Source: Sulfopaludibacter sp035606355
GTDB taxonomy: Bacteria; Acidobacteriota; Terriglobia; Bryobacterales; Bryobacteraceae
Reading direction: 5' to 3'
Assembly (NCBI GenBank): GCA_035606355.1
Contig: DATNFO010000061.1
Location: forward strand, 248,001 to 312,000
DNA length: 64,000 bases
Below are positions 42,589-52,825 of the stretch, in pieces; within the stretch, counting starts at the first letter, position 1, and every line of letters starts with the position of its first letter. The notes beneath the pieces are model-generated. The model was not told where the DNA came from, did no database searches, and was given only the letters and a program-made list of their open reading frames with translations. A program made the translations under genes and the position numbers.

Positions 42589-44876
42589 GAGTGAGTTGCC
42601 GCCTCGGCGGGTTTGAGGGCATGCCGCACGGCCCAGAAGATACGCTCCGGCGTGCAGGGGGAATCGAGGACCACCGGTCCCGCGCCGTAAGATGCAACGG
42701 CATCGCGGATGGCTTCGCGTGCGGAGATTGCGAGCATGAGTGGAGGCTCGCCGATGGCTTTCGAACCGAGGATCGCACCGGGTTCGGCCGCGCGTTCCAG
42801 GAAGCTGACGTTAAATTCGTCCGGCAGTTCGCTCCACGACGGCAGCTTGTAGGTCGACGCGCCGGCACTCGTCACGCGCCCTTGCTGGTCCCAGAGCAAT
42901 TCTTCCAGCGTGAGCCACCCCAGCCCCTGTATGTACCCGCCTTCAATCTGTCCGCGATCGATCAGCGGGGCGAAGCTCTCGCCCGCGTCCTGCAAAATGT
43001 CCACGCGCAACACCCGATGCCGGCCCGTGAACGCATCGATCTCGACTTCCGTTACCGCGGCTCCGTAGGCAAAGTAGTGGAACGGCTTGCCCGTGGCAGT
43101 GACGGGGTCGAAATGAATTTCCGGAGTGCGGTAATAGCCTTGCGCAAAGAGCGGCACGCGCTGCCGGTACGCGGCCTCCGCGACCTGCGCGAATGGGTAG
43201 CTCACTACCTGATCGCCATGAGCGAACACGCGGCCTCCGGCAAACCGCACCGCTTCCGGCGGGCATCCGAGCATGGCTCCGGCGACGGGCGCCATGCGGG
43301 CGCGCAGTTGCTCGCACGCATCGAGCACGGCCGCGCCGTTGAGGTCCGTTCCGGAGGAAGCGGCGGTCGCCGAGGTGTTCGGCACTTTGTCCGTACGCGC
43401 CGGCATGAGGCGGATCGCCGCGGTTGGAACTCCGAGCGCCTGTGCGGCAATGTGGCGGATCTTCGTGAACAGGCCCTGCCCCATTTCGGTGCCGCCGTGA
43501 TTCACCTGCACACTGCCGTCGCGATAGATAAGGACAAGGGCGCCTGCCTGATTGAAAAACGTGGCTGTGAAGGAGATGCCGAATTTCACGGGGGTAATGG
43601 CGAGTCCGCGACGGGTGTGCGGGTTCGCAGCGTTGAATGCGTCCACTTCGCGACGGCGGCGGTCGAAGCCGCTGGTGTTTTTGAGGCGCGTCCAAATCCT
43701 GGAAATGCGCGCGGCGTCCTTCACCGGCTGACTGTAGGGAGTGGTATCGCCCTCCGAGTAAAAGTTGTGCTCGCGGACCGTCTCAGGCGGCAGGTTCAGC
43801 GCCTCAGCCACGCGCGCGATGGCGTCCTCGATCACGAGCATGCCTTGCGGTCCGCCGAAGCCGCGGAACGCCGTCTGCGACGTTTTGTGCGTGCGGCAGA
43901 CATAGCCGGTGGCTTCCACGTTCGGCAGATGATACGCGTTATCGATGTGGAAGAGCGCGCGCCAGAGCACGGGCTCGGAGAGATCGAGCGACCAGCCGCC
44001 GTCCGAATGAAGGCGCGCGATGAAGGAGAGTATGCGGCCCGCGGAATCGTAGCCAACAGAGTAGCGCGCGTGAAAGGGATGACGCTTGCCGGTGAGCGCG
44101 ATATCCAGGGCGCGCGTGAGCCGAACGCGAACCGGGCGGCGCGTTTTCCATGCGCCCAGCGCGGCGATGGCCGCCCACGGATTCGCCTGTACCTCCTTGC
44201 CGCCGAAAGCGCCGCCCATGCGAAGGCACTCCACGGTGACTCGATGCCGCGGAACAGCGAGCGCGCGCGCCACTACCTCCTGCGTTTCCGACGGGTGCTG
44301 CGTGGACGAGTGCACGGCGATGCCGCCGGATTCATCGAGCCACGCAATTGCCGATTGCGTCTCCAAGTAGAAATGCTCTTGTCCGCCGATCGCAAGGTCG
44401 CCTTCCAGGCGGTGCGGCGCGGAGGCTAGCGCGGCTTCGGGATCGCCGCGCCGGATGCGGTGCGGACCCGCATGAAATGCCTGCGCCGCGATGGCCTGCT
44501 GAATTGTGAGGATCGCCGGCAGGGGATTGTACTCCGGCCGTATGGCGGCCGCTCCCCGCTGCGCCGCGTCCAGGGTTTCAGCGAGCACCCACGCTACCGG
44601 TTGCGAATGGTACAGCACCTCACAGGGGAAAAGCGGCTCGTCGTGCCGGTTGGCGCCGGAATCGTTCTGACCGGGAACATCGGCGGCAGTAAGCGTCGTA
44701 ACCACGCCGGGAATCGACAGCGCGGGGCTCGCATCGAGCGACAAGACGGTAGCGCGGGCGTGCGGCGACAGCACCGGCCATGCGTGCAGCAGGGCGGGGA
44801 AGCGCGACTGCAGATCGTCTGTATAGAGCGCCTCGCCGGTGACATGTCCGCGAGCGGATTCGTGCGGCGTGCTCAT
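42585..44876 (-). CDS. xdhB: Xanthine dehydrogenase molybdopterin subunit
   Basis: 763 residues from ATG 44876, fixed by the ATGA overlap with xdhA. Aldehyde-oxidase/xanthine-dehydrogenase large-subunit motifs are present: GEALYTDDL, GGQEHFYLETQ, MGGAFGGKE, FRGFGGPQGM, VNHGGTEMGQGLFTKI and the C-terminal GSKAIGEPPLMLA containing the catalytic glutamate. It binds the molybdenum cofactor and oxidises hypoxanthine and xanthine to urate. No XdhC-type maturation factor is found in the operon. Confidence 0.95.
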   Translation of the reverse strand: MSTPHESARGHVTGEALYTDDLQSRFPALLHAWPVLSPHARATVLSLDASPALSIPGVVTTLTAADVPGQNDSGANRHDEPLFPCEVLYHSQPVAWVLAETLDAAQRGAAAIRPEYNPLPAILTIQQAIAAQAFHAGPHRIRRGDPEAALASAPHRLEGDLAIGGQEHFYLETQSAIAWLDESGGIAVHSSTQHPSETQEVVARALAVPRHRVTVECLRMGGAFGGKEVQANPWAAIAALGAWKTRRPVRVRLTRALDIALTGKRHPFHARYSVGYDSAGRILSFIARLHSDGGWSLDLSEPVLWRALFHIDNAYHLPNVEATGYVCRTHKTSQTAFRGFGGPQGMLVIEDAIARVAEALNLPPETVREHNFYSEGDTTPYSQPVKDAARISRIWTRLKNTSGFDRRRREVDAFNAANPHTRRGLAITPVKFGISFTATFFNQAGALVLIYRDGSVQVNHGGTEMGQGLFTKIRHIAAQALGVPTAAIRLMPARTDKVPNTSATAASSGTDLNGAAVLDACEQLRARMAPVAGAMLGCPPEAVRFAGGRVFAHGDQVVSYPFAQVAEAAYRQRVPLFAQGYYRTPEIHFDPVTATGKPFHYFAYGAAVTEVEIDAFTGRHRVLRVDILQDAGESFAPLIDRGQIEGGYIQGLGWLTLEELLWDQQGRVTSAGASTYKLPSWSELPDEFNVSFLERAAEPGAILGSKAIGEPPLMLAISAREAIRDAVASYGAGPVVLDSPCTPERIFWAVRHALKPAEAATHS

Positions 44877-46273
44877 CGGGCGTGCTCCCAATGGAATTTG
44901 GCGAGCAGCGATTGCGCCAGCGCGAGGCGATACCCGGCGCTTCCGCGATGGTCGCCGATGGGGTGCAAGGTTCGCGCGAGAACGTCTTGCGCGCGCTCCA
45001 CGGCGGCTTCCGTGAGCCGGCTGCCCTCGAGAGCGGCTTCGGCTTCGCGTGCCCGGATGGGCGTTGCAGCCACTCCGCCGTATGCAAGCCGCGCACGCCG
45101 CACGATGCCGCGGTCATCGCGATCGAATGCGAACGCCGCCGCCAAGGTGCTGATGTCGTCCATGCGCCGTTTCGCGGCTTTGTAGAACGCAGCCAGTGCG
45201 GGCATGGGTTTTGGAATGAGGATGGAGACGATCAGTTCGCCGGGCCGCACATCCGTTTCGCGGTACGCGTGGAAGAAGCTTTCGAGTGCGCACGTGCGTT
45301 CACCAGTCGCGGAGGCGATGCGCAGTTGAGCATCAAGAGCGAGCAGCAAAGGAGCGGAATCGCCGATCGGAGACGCGGTGGCGAGATTGCCTCCGAGGGT
45401 CGCGCGATTGCGGATGAGCGGCGAGGCGAATTGCGGCAGCCATGACGCGGCGAGCGACGCGAAGGGCTCAGGTAGCGATGCGCGTTCGATTTCACCGAGT
45501 GAGAGACCGGCGCCGAGCTCAAGCGCGCCGGCCGTGTCGCGGAAAATGCGGAGTTCGGGGACGCATTCGAGAGAGACAAGATGCGCGAAGCGCCGGAACT
45601 TCAGATTCGATTCGACGGCAAGATCGGTTGCGCCCGCGATGGGCCGCGCATCGGGATCTTCGGCGAGAATTGCGAGGGCCGCGGGCAGCGATGAAGGTCG
45701 CGAGAAGTGCGGCGTCGAGAGGGCCGGCAACGCGGGCGCGGGCTGCGCGAGACGTTCGGCGAACGGACCGCCGGCTGGGCCGTCCAAAGCCAGTGCCGCA
45801 TCGCGCAGCGGCCGGTATCCGGTGCAGCGGCACAGATTGCCGCCCATGGCATGCGGATCGCAGGCGCCGCCGCGACCGGGCCGGTGGTGTTCGGCGAACA
45901 GGCTCATCACGAAGCCGGGCGTGCAGTATCCGCACTGCGATCCGCCGCGTTCGGCGATCGCCTGCTGCACGGAGTCGAGCGAGCCGCCTGCGGCCAGCGC
46001 TTCCACCGTGTAAATTTCGTGGCCCGCCGCCATCGGGAGCAGCATCAGGCAACTGTTGACGGGAAGGTACGCGCTGCGGTCACCCTCCGGGCGCACCAGC
46101 ACGACCGTGCACGCCCCGCACTCGCCTTCGGCGCAGCCTTCCTTGCTGCCGGTGAGCCCGTTTGCGCGCAAATAGTCGAGCAGCGTCGTGTGGTTGGGTG
46201 TTTCGGCGATGTGCGCGCGCCGGCCGTTGAGCGTGAACGAAATACCTTCGGTTTGAGCGGCGGCGGCTGGCAT
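44873..46273 (-). CDS. xdhA: Xanthine dehydrogenase FeS/FAD subunit
   Basis: 466 residues from ATG 46273, chosen because the ferredoxin domain starts about 10 residues later. The frame is open much further upstream, but that stretch overlaps the NHL gene on the same strand in another frame. [2Fe-2S] ligands: CAEGECGACTV with a fourth cysteine in VNSCLM, and CGYCTPGFVMS...NLCRCTGYRP. The FAD domain (about 195-460) has PIAGATDLAVE and NRATLGGNLATASPIGD. It passes electrons from the Mo site to FAD/NAD. First gene of the purine operon. Confidence 0.95.
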   Translation of the reverse strand: MPAAAAQTEGISFTLNGRRAHIAETPNHTTLLDYLRANGLTGSKEGCAEGECGACTVVLVRPEGDRSAYLPVNSCLMLLPMAAGHEIYTVEALAAGGSLDSVQQAIAERGGSQCGYCTPGFVMSLFAEHHRPGRGGACDPHAMGGNLCRCTGYRPLRDAALALDGPAGGPFAERLAQPAPALPALSTPHFSRPSSLPAALAILAEDPDARPIAGATDLAVESNLKFRRFAHLVSLECVPELRIFRDTAGALELGAGLSLGEIERASLPEPFASLAASWLPQFASPLIRNRATLGGNLATASPIGDSAPLLLALDAQLRIASATGERTCALESFFHAYRETDVRPGELIVSILIPKPMPALAAFYKAAKRRMDDISTLAAAFAFDRDDRGIVRRARLAYGGVAATPIRAREAEAALEGSRLTEAAVERAQDVLARTLHPIGDHRGSAGYRLALAQSLLAKFHWEHAR

Positions 46274-46347
46274 GGGCGGGCCCACAGCGGGGTTTTCCTG
46301 AATTTTAGCAGAGGCGCGTAGTTGGCCCGATTGCCTGCCGCGCCCCT

Positions 46348-49119
46348 CTACTGCGGCGCGACCGCAATCGTCACTGTCGGCGCCGTGAAACTGCCCACCG
46401 TCATCGTCACCGGCACTTGAGCACCCGGCACGACCACCGGCAACTGCACCTGAAGCTGGAATGTGCCCGCAATCGCTCCCGGCACCGCCGCGGCCACCAG
46501 CACGCGGCCATGCTCCGTGCCCACCATGACTGAAACCGGCAGCACCGGCGTCGGCAGCGGATTCGTCACCGTTACTCCATCGACGCTCTGCGGCGTCGTC
46601 TGTCCGAGCCCCGTCGCGTATAGCGTGATCAGACTGCCCTGCGGCGCGGGATTTCCGGGGCTGTTGCGCGACCCGTCCTGGTTCGTCGCCACGGCCTGAC
46701 CCGTGCCCGAGTAATCCGCAGTGAAGAGCGCGGGCGAGGCATCGGCCACGGGCACGCTGGTCTGCGCCGCCGCTTGCGACAGATATTGCACGCTCACCGC
46801 AGCCTTCGTTCCCGAGATGCCGAATGGAACGACGGCGGAAAGCTGCGCGTTTGAAGCGTAAATGATCGGGGCAGCGAGTCCGCCGATGGTCACGGTCGTG
46901 TTCGTGGCGGAGAGCGCGAGTTGCGGCGGTCCGAGTCCGGCGCCTTCGATCACCACGATCTCGCCAGGCGAGATGGGGCCCGCGGTATTGCTGGCGGCGT
47001 TCACAATCGCGCTGATGCCCGGAACCACCGGTGCGGATTGCAGCCGCCGGACGGCATTGTTGCCCGTATCCGCAATGTAGACGTTCCGGCCGGCATCGAC
47101 AGCCATGCCCGACGGCGCGTTCAATTGCGCGGCTCCGGCCGGTCCGCCGTCGCCGGAATAGCAGCACGTGCCGGTGCCCGCCACCGTCACCAGAGTGCCG
47201 GAGGCCAGGAGTTCGATGACACGATTGTTTGCCGTGTCCGCGATGAACACGTTTCCCGCGTTGTCCGCAGCGAGCGCCGCCGGCGCATTGAACTTCGCCG
47301 CGCCGGCGAGCGTCGAAATCGTGCCGGACGGCGAGACCATGCGGATGCGGTTGTTGCCCGTATCGGCGATGTACACGTTGCCGTTCGCATCGGCCGCGAC
47401 TCCGGCCGGAGCATTGAGCTGCGCGCTGGCCGCAGGTCCGCCGTCTCCCGAGTAGCCCGGAGTGCCGGACCCGGCGAGCGTCGTGATGGTGTTGTTATTG
47501 TCGATCTTGCGAATGCGATGATCCAGCGTGTCCGCGATGTAGAGGTTGCCGCGATTGTCTGCCGCAATCGCACCGGGCGCGTGTATGGACGCCACCGTGG
47601 CCCTTCCGCCATCGCCGAAAAAGCCTGCGTTGCCGTTGCCGCCGATCGTGTAAATCAGGCCTTCTCCCGTGATTACGCGGATGCGATTGTTCTTCGTGTC
47701 GGAGACAAAAACCTGGCCCGAGTTATCCACCGCAACGCCGTGCGGTCCGTTCAATTGCGCTTGAGTGGCCGGCTTGCCGTCTCCTGAAAATCCGGCGATG
47801 CCATTGCCCGCGAGGGTGGTGATCTGGCCATTCGGCGCCAGCACGCGCACGCGATTGTTCAGCGCGTCGGCGATATAGATGTTGCCCGCATTATCGGCGG
47901 CCAGTCCGGCAGGCGCATTGAGCAGGGCCGCCGATGCCGCCCCGCCTTCACCGGAGAAACTCTCGATGCCGTTGCCCGCTGCCGTGGAAAAGATCCCTGA
48001 ACTCGAAATCCGCCAGACCTTGAAATCGCCCGCCGCATGCCCGGATCCCGCGCCAATGGAGCCCTCCGTGAAGTAAACGGAGCCGGAAGGGTCCACGGCC
48101 ACGCCCGTTGGGCCGTTCAATCGGATGCTCGCGGCAAGCTGCCCATCTTCCAGCGGCACTCCGTCTTGATTGCCGATCAGCGTGTTGATGACGCCCTTCG
48201 TGTCTACTACCCGAATCGCGCTGTTGCCGTAATCGGCGATGTACAGGTTGCCCGCTGCATCCACGGCGACGCTCGTGGGGAAATCGACGCTCGATTGTGT
48301 CGCCGGGCCGCCGTCGCCGGATGTCTTCACTACACCGGTGCCGCCGACGTTGTCTCCCGAATAGCTAGCGAGACCGTTGCCCGCCACCGTAGTGATAATG
48401 CCGTTCCCCGCAATCTTGCGGATGCGGTTGTTTAACGTATCGGCGATGTAAACGTTGCCCGCGGTATCGGTGGCCACACCCTGCGGCACATTGAGCAGGG
48501 CATTCACGGCGTCGGAGTTGTCGTTCGCGTATCCCGCGACGCCGGACCCGGCGATTGTCGTGATGACGCCGCCAGAGACTTTGCGGATCGCACTGTTCCC
48601 GCTGTCGGCGATGTAGAGGTTGCCGTTCGCATCCAGAGCCAAAGCAGTCGGGGCGTTCAACTGGGCAGCTTGCGCCGGTCCGTTGTCACCGGAGAATCCC
48701 GCCGTTCCCGTGCCTGCGACGGTTGTGATCGTGCCGGCAGCGGAAATCCGCCTGACCACGTTCGCCGAAATATCCGCTACGAACACGTTGCCCGCGGAGT
48801 CCACGGCGATACCGCTCGGGTAGGCGAGTTGCGCCGCGGTGGCGTTCCCGCCGTCGCCCGAATTCCCGGAGCGGCCATTGCCGGCGATTCGCGTCAGCGT
48901 GCCCGAAGGCGCCACCTTAAAAACAGAGTGCAGGCCCGCGAAATATATGTTTCCAGAGGCATCGATTGTCACGCGCGGCGGGTCGCCGATCGATGTTTGG
49001 GCAGCGGTGGCGGATGAAGCCGGCGCAACACCTCCGGCCACTGTGGAGATGTTGTACTGCTGGGCAGAAGTGCAATGGAAGGCGAACAACAGGGAAATAC
49101 TGAGGACGTACCGATTCAC
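46348..49119 (-). CDS. Secreted NHL-repeat protein with Solibacter-type C-terminal domain
   Basis: 923 residues with a signal peptide (MNRYVLSISLLFAFHCTSAQ). About twelve NHL repeats follow, each with the pattern AVDxxGNVYIADxxNNRIRKI and GNGxxGFSGDGGPA, forming one or two beta-propellers (residues about 25-690). Residues 700-923 begin IVNAASNTAGPISPGEIVVIEG and are rich in G/V/T: the C-terminal domain I recognise as the Solibacter-named TIGR03437 type. Large paralogue families with this tail are typical of that group. Surface or secreted, probable ligand-binding role. Monocistronic. Confidence 0.9.
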   Translation of the reverse strand: MNRYVLSISLLFAFHCTSAQQYNISTVAGGVAPASSATAAQTSIGDPPRVTIDASGNIYFAGLHSVFKVAPSGTLTRIAGNGRSGNSGDGGNATAAQLAYPSGIAVDSAGNVFVADISANVVRRISAAGTITTVAGTGTAGFSGDNGPAQAAQLNAPTALALDANGNLYIADSGNSAIRKVSGGVITTIAGSGVAGYANDNSDAVNALLNVPQGVATDTAGNVYIADTLNNRIRKIAGNGIITTVAGNGLASYSGDNVGGTGVVKTSGDGGPATQSSVDFPTSVAVDAAGNLYIADYGNSAIRVVDTKGVINTLIGNQDGVPLEDGQLAASIRLNGPTGVAVDPSGSVYFTEGSIGAGSGHAAGDFKVWRISSSGIFSTAAGNGIESFSGEGGAASAALLNAPAGLAADNAGNIYIADALNNRVRVLAPNGQITTLAGNGIAGFSGDGKPATQAQLNGPHGVAVDNSGQVFVSDTKNNRIRVITGEGLIYTIGGNGNAGFFGDGGRATVASIHAPGAIAADNRGNLYIADTLDHRIRKIDNNNTITTLAGSGTPGYSGDGGPAASAQLNAPAGVAADANGNVYIADTGNNRIRMVSPSGTISTLAGAAKFNAPAALAADNAGNVFIADTANNRVIELLASGTLVTVAGTGTCCYSGDGGPAGAAQLNAPSGMAVDAGRNVYIADTGNNAVRRLQSAPVVPGISAIVNAASNTAGPISPGEIVVIEGAGLGPPQLALSATNTTVTIGGLAAPIIYASNAQLSAVVPFGISGTKAAVSVQYLSQAAAQTSVPVADASPALFTADYSGTGQAVATNQDGSRNSPGNPAPQGSLITLYATGLGQTTPQSVDGVTVTNPLPTPVLPVSVMVGTEHGRVLVAAAVPGAIAGTFQLQVQLPVVVPGAQVPVTMTVGSFTAPTVTIAVAPQ

Positions 49120-49200
49120 TATGGTTAACTCCGGGGCTCTTTGTGTTATAACACGCGAGCGGAATTTCGCCCGTGGAGTCTGTCGATTTTAGCCCTTAAT

Positions 49201-49238
49201 GCGCGAGCCGGCAGGAAGGGCTTCCTGCCGGCTCGCGC
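49201..49238. terminator. Perfect 18-bp palindrome, probable terminator of the activase operon
   Basis: Arms 49201-49218 (GCGCGAGCCGGCAGGAAG) and 49221-49238 are perfectly complementary with a 2-nt centre. It lies 17 bp after the activase stop and before the NHL gene. No U-tract follows, so termination may not be of the simple intrinsic type, or it is another REP-like element. Confidence 0.55.
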
Positions 49239-49255
49239 ACGCGTAGCTTATCTGC

Positions 49256-52200
49256 TTAGTCGCCCGAGATCGTTTCGAATTCCGGCTTCGGCGCGGACGC
49301 CTGAAGCGCCCCGAGGGTCACGTGAATCTGCGGCATCGCTCCGGTCTCGAACACTTCGCTTTGCGAATCCAGTTTTTCGCGCAGCATCTGGCGCCGCAGC
49401 CGGGCTTCGAACTCCCTGAGCTGCGCTTCGATGTCCTTCGATTTATCCTTATTGCGCACGATGTCTTCGCGGTAGCGCTTCAGGAAGTAGCCGATGGTCT
49501 CGACGCGAATCTTGATCGACCCCGTCGGCTTATTCTCGTCGATATCCTTGAAGCAGAAGTACGGCGTACCCGAGTGCTCCACGATTTCCTCGACCACCGT
49601 GTAGATGGGCGCATCGTGGCCGCACTTGAAGCTGGAAAGCTCCAGCGCCACCAGGCTCGGATGCCGCGCGACGTACTTCGCGGCCCACACCTTACGGCTG
49701 GTGTTCTCGCTATAGGAATTCTTCCAGACGTCGGCGATGGACATCGGATGGTCGATCTCGCCGGACAGCACGTCGTCGCCGAACAGCCGCCACACGATAT
49801 CGTCGTCGATCGGCAGGCAGTCTTCCGTGAACACCGGATAGCCGAGCTTCTGGAACTCCTCCAGGATTTCGTGGTTCACGCCGGGGTCGTTGTGATACGG
49901 ACGGCCCAGCAGCACCACGCCGAGGCGGTCCTCGCGCTCGAGCTGCTCCAGAACTTCTCTAGCAGCGCCGCGCATCTGGTAATTGTTGAAGCTGTCCAGC
50001 GCGCGGAAGCCCTGCTCGACGGCGCGCTTGTTCTCTTCGGGCGTGAGGCCGAGGAGGTCCTTGAATTCCTCGAACATCTGCCGCTCGAACAGGTCGGGCT
50101 TGGAGATATTGACGAAGGTATCGAGGAAGCGGACGCCCTTCTCGGCGAAAAGGTCGCCCTCTTTGATGAACGCGGCCTTCACCGCTTCCGGCGTCGTGGC
50201 GACGGTCGGGCAGGAACGGCTTGCCTGTGTGCCGTGCAACTCGCTCGTCAGGCAGTCGATCATCGGGAAAAAGATGATATCGAGCGGCTTCTTCGCGTGC
50301 ACTTTGTAGAGCAGATTATGCACGTGGGGAATGCCGAGTTTGGAGGGGAAGCACGGGTCGATGGCGCCGCGCTTTGCGCCTTCCTTGTACAGTTCTTCGC
50401 TGGTGTAATCGGAGTAGACGATGTTCTCCGCCTTAATACCGAGGCTGGCGAAGTAGCCCGTAAAGACGGGCGTCATCGAATACATATTCAGCACGCGGGG
50501 CATGCCGATGCGCATCTCGGCGCGCTTCTTCAGCAGTTCCGCGCGCTTCTTCTGGGCCGCGGTGATCTGGAATTTCGGAGCGGGGTCGGCAACCAGCGGC
50601 ACGTCAGGGACTCGGAAGACGCCCTTGGCCGCCATCTCCACGAAGTTCGGGTTGGCTTTCTTGATTTTGTCGAGATTGCCCTTGATGCCGCGCATCTCAT
50701 CAATGTTTTCGACGGTGCCTTTTTCGCAAGTGGCGATGATGAGACGCTGCGCGCCGGCTTCGAGGGGAACCTTGGTCTTCGATGGCGGTTTGTAATCCGG
50801 ATTGACGACGCTGGTCTTCACGTCGATGAACGTGCGCAGGCACTTGTTTTTGCAGAAGTAGCAGCGCGTCGATTCATTGCGCGTGGTCTTGTACTGAATG
50901 TCTGCGCAGGCATCCAGGCCGATGAATGTGCTCACGCGGCCGTTGTCCCACAGGCGTCCGGCCTCTAGCGCCGCGCCGATTGCGCCCGCTTCTCCGCAAT
51001 GCTCATGCACAATCACTTCCGCGGGATGATCCTTGCCCTTGAAGCGCGATTCGATGAAGTCCACCTGCGCCTTCACGGCCGCCAGATTGTATTGCGTGCC
51101 GCCCTGCAGCAGGAATCTCGTGCCGATCGCCGATAGATTGGGAATCTGCGAAACATAGAGCCAGATATTCTTTGGCAGCACGTTGCACAGCCCCGCCATG
51201 ATTTCTTCCGGCTTCCAACCCTGGCGCTGAAAATCCACGATGTCACTTTGCATGAACACCGCGCAGCCGTAGCCGAAGCTGGGGAAGCCCTTCGCGCCGA
51301 ATGCCGTATCCGCGTACTGCTCAACGGGCACATTGAAGCCCTGCGCCGTCGATTGCAGGAAGTAGCCGTTCCCCGCCGAACACTGCGTATTCAGCTTGAA
51401 ATCCTTCACACGGCCATTCTTGAGGATGATGATCTTGATGTCCTGGCCGCCGACATCGCAGATCACATCCACGTCGTCGTAGAAATGCAGGCCGGCTTCG
51501 GTGTGCGCGACCGTCTCGACCAGCGCTGCGTCCGCGCCTGCGACGTCCTTCAGAATGTCCTTCGCGTAACCGGTGGTGCCCACGCCAAGAATCTTCAACT
51601 CCGCGCCCTGATCCTTGATTTGCCGATCGAGCTTTTGCAGCACCTCGACGGTATCCTCAATCGGGTTGCCCTTGGAAAGCTGATACGTCTTAGCCAGAAT
51701 GCGGCGCTTCTTGTCCTTCGAAATCAGTACGGCCTTTGTGGATGTGGAACCGCCGTCGATGCCGATGAAACCTTCCACCACTTCGCCCGGCTGGAAGGTT
51801 GTGGGCACGAACTTCTTGGCGCGGTATTTCTCCTTGAATGCCGCGAGTTCCGCATCGTCTTTGGCGAGTCCACCGCCGCCGCCGCGTTTGGCTTTCTCTT
51901 CCTCGCGGCCCACGTTGACATACCAGTCGAGCTTCTCGAAGCCGAGGTAAATGCCGACGTTATCGTCCTCGGTCTTACCAAATTCGACGCTGCCGATGGC
52001 GGCGAAGTATTGCGCGTTATCCGGCGTCTTGATGAGGTCTTCCGGTGGAACGCCCTCGGGCAGAGGCGTATTGCGCTCTTCCCAGATCTTCGGGATGTTG
52101 CTCTTCCAGCAGTCGCGCATGCCCTTGATGTAGCAGTTCGGGCCGCCCAGCAGCAGCACTACGGGCTGCAGTGTGTTGCCGCGCGTCAGCACCGAAAGGT

Positions 52201-52822
52201 TCTGCATCACGATGGCTTCGAACAATGACGCCATCAACTCATCGGGCGGAACTCCCATCTTCTGCAAGCCGTTGATGTCGGTTTCCGCGAACACGCCGCA
52301 TTTTCCGGCGACGGGATGCAGCTTAACGCCCTTGTAGCCCATTTCGCAAAGCTGGTCCGCGGGAATGCGCAGCTTGGCGTTGATCTTATCGATGACCGCG
52401 CCCGTGCCGCCGGCGCACTTATCGTTCATCGACGGAATCTTCTTCTTGCGGCCGGTCTCCGGATCTTTTTTGAAAATGATGATCTTGGCGTCCTGGCCGC
52501 CTAATTCGATCACCGAGCCGCATTCGGGATACAGCTTTTCCACCGCGAGCGAAACCGCATTCACTTCCTGCACGAACTTGGCGCCGAGGAACTTCGCCAT
52601 GCCGTTGCCACCCGATCCCGTAATGAAGATGCGGGAGCGCTTGGCGTCGAAACTATCCACTTCAGTCTCAAAACGCTTCAGGAACTCAAGAACCTTCTCG
52701 GGCTGTTTCGTGTCGTGCCGCTGGTAATCCTGCCAGAGAATCTGGTCATTAGCGGCATCGATGACCACGGCTTTCACCGTGGTCGAGCCCACGTCCATTC
52801 CGATGAGGAAATTTTTTTCCAT
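49256..52822 (-). CDS. Fused double-ASKHA acyl-CoA dehydratase activase
   Basis: 1188 residues. The first ATPase module starts LIGMDVGSTTVKAVV and has NDKCAGGTGAVIDKI. The second starts GFIGIDGGSTSTKAVLI (about residue 352) with NTQCSAGNGYFLQ. Each has the cysteine that in HgdC/BadF-type activators holds the bridging [4Fe-4S] cluster; here both halves of the usual homodimer are in one chain. The C-terminal about 540 residues (from CYFCKNKCLRTF) are a DUF2229/COG3580-like domain. By family it uses ATP hydrolysis to push an electron into a (R)-2-hydroxyacyl-CoA-dehydratase- or benzoyl-CoA-reductase-type partner. The substrate is not known. Confidence 0.88.
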   Translation of the reverse strand: MEKNFLIGMDVGSTTVKAVVIDAANDQILWQDYQRHDTKQPEKVLEFLKRFETEVDSFDAKRSRIFITGSGGNGMAKFLGAKFVQEVNAVSLAVEKLYPECGSVIELGGQDAKIIIFKKDPETGRKKKIPSMNDKCAGGTGAVIDKINAKLRIPADQLCEMGYKGVKLHPVAGKCGVFAETDINGLQKMGVPPDELMASLFEAIVMQNLSVLTRGNTLQPVVLLLGGPNCYIKGMRDCWKSNIPKIWEERNTPLPEGVPPEDLIKTPDNAQYFAAIGSVEFGKTEDDNVGIYLGFEKLDWYVNVGREEEKAKRGGGGGLAKDDAELAAFKEKYRAKKFVPTTFQPGEVVEGFIGIDGGSTSTKAVLISKDKKRRILAKTYQLSKGNPIEDTVEVLQKLDRQIKDQGAELKILGVGTTGYAKDILKDVAGADAALVETVAHTEAGLHFYDDVDVICDVGGQDIKIIILKNGRVKDFKLNTQCSAGNGYFLQSTAQGFNVPVEQYADTAFGAKGFPSFGYGCAVFMQSDIVDFQRQGWKPEEIMAGLCNVLPKNIWLYVSQIPNLSAIGTRFLLQGGTQYNLAAVKAQVDFIESRFKGKDHPAEVIVHEHCGEAGAIGAALEAGRLWDNGRVSTFIGLDACADIQYKTTRNESTRCYFCKNKCLRTFIDVKTSVVNPDYKPPSKTKVPLEAGAQRLIIATCEKGTVENIDEMRGIKGNLDKIKKANPNFVEMAAKGVFRVPDVPLVADPAPKFQITAAQKKRAELLKKRAEMRIGMPRVLNMYSMTPVFTGYFASLGIKAENIVYSDYTSEELYKEGAKRGAIDPCFPSKLGIPHVHNLLYKVHAKKPLDIIFFPMIDCLTSELHGTQASRSCPTVATTPEAVKAAFIKEGDLFAEKGVRFLDTFVNISKPDLFERQMFEEFKDLLGLTPEENKRAVEQGFRALDSFNNYQMRGAAREVLEQLEREDRLGVVLLGRPYHNDPGVNHEILEEFQKLGYPVFTEDCLPIDDDIVWRLFGDDVLSGEIDHPMSIADVWKNSYSENTSRKVWAAKYVARHPSLVALELSSFKCGHDAPIYTVVEEIVEHSGTPYFCFKDIDENKPTGSIKIRVETIGYFLKRYREDIVRNKDKSKDIEAQLREFEARLRRQMLREKLDSQSEVFETGAMPQIHVTLGALQASAPKPEFETISGD

Positions 52823-52825
52823 GGG

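Noticed and set aside
46274..47167. N-terminal extension of the XdhA frame by 298 codons
   Set aside because: That stretch is an alternative frame of the NHL gene; the ferredoxin domain starts right after ATG 46273.
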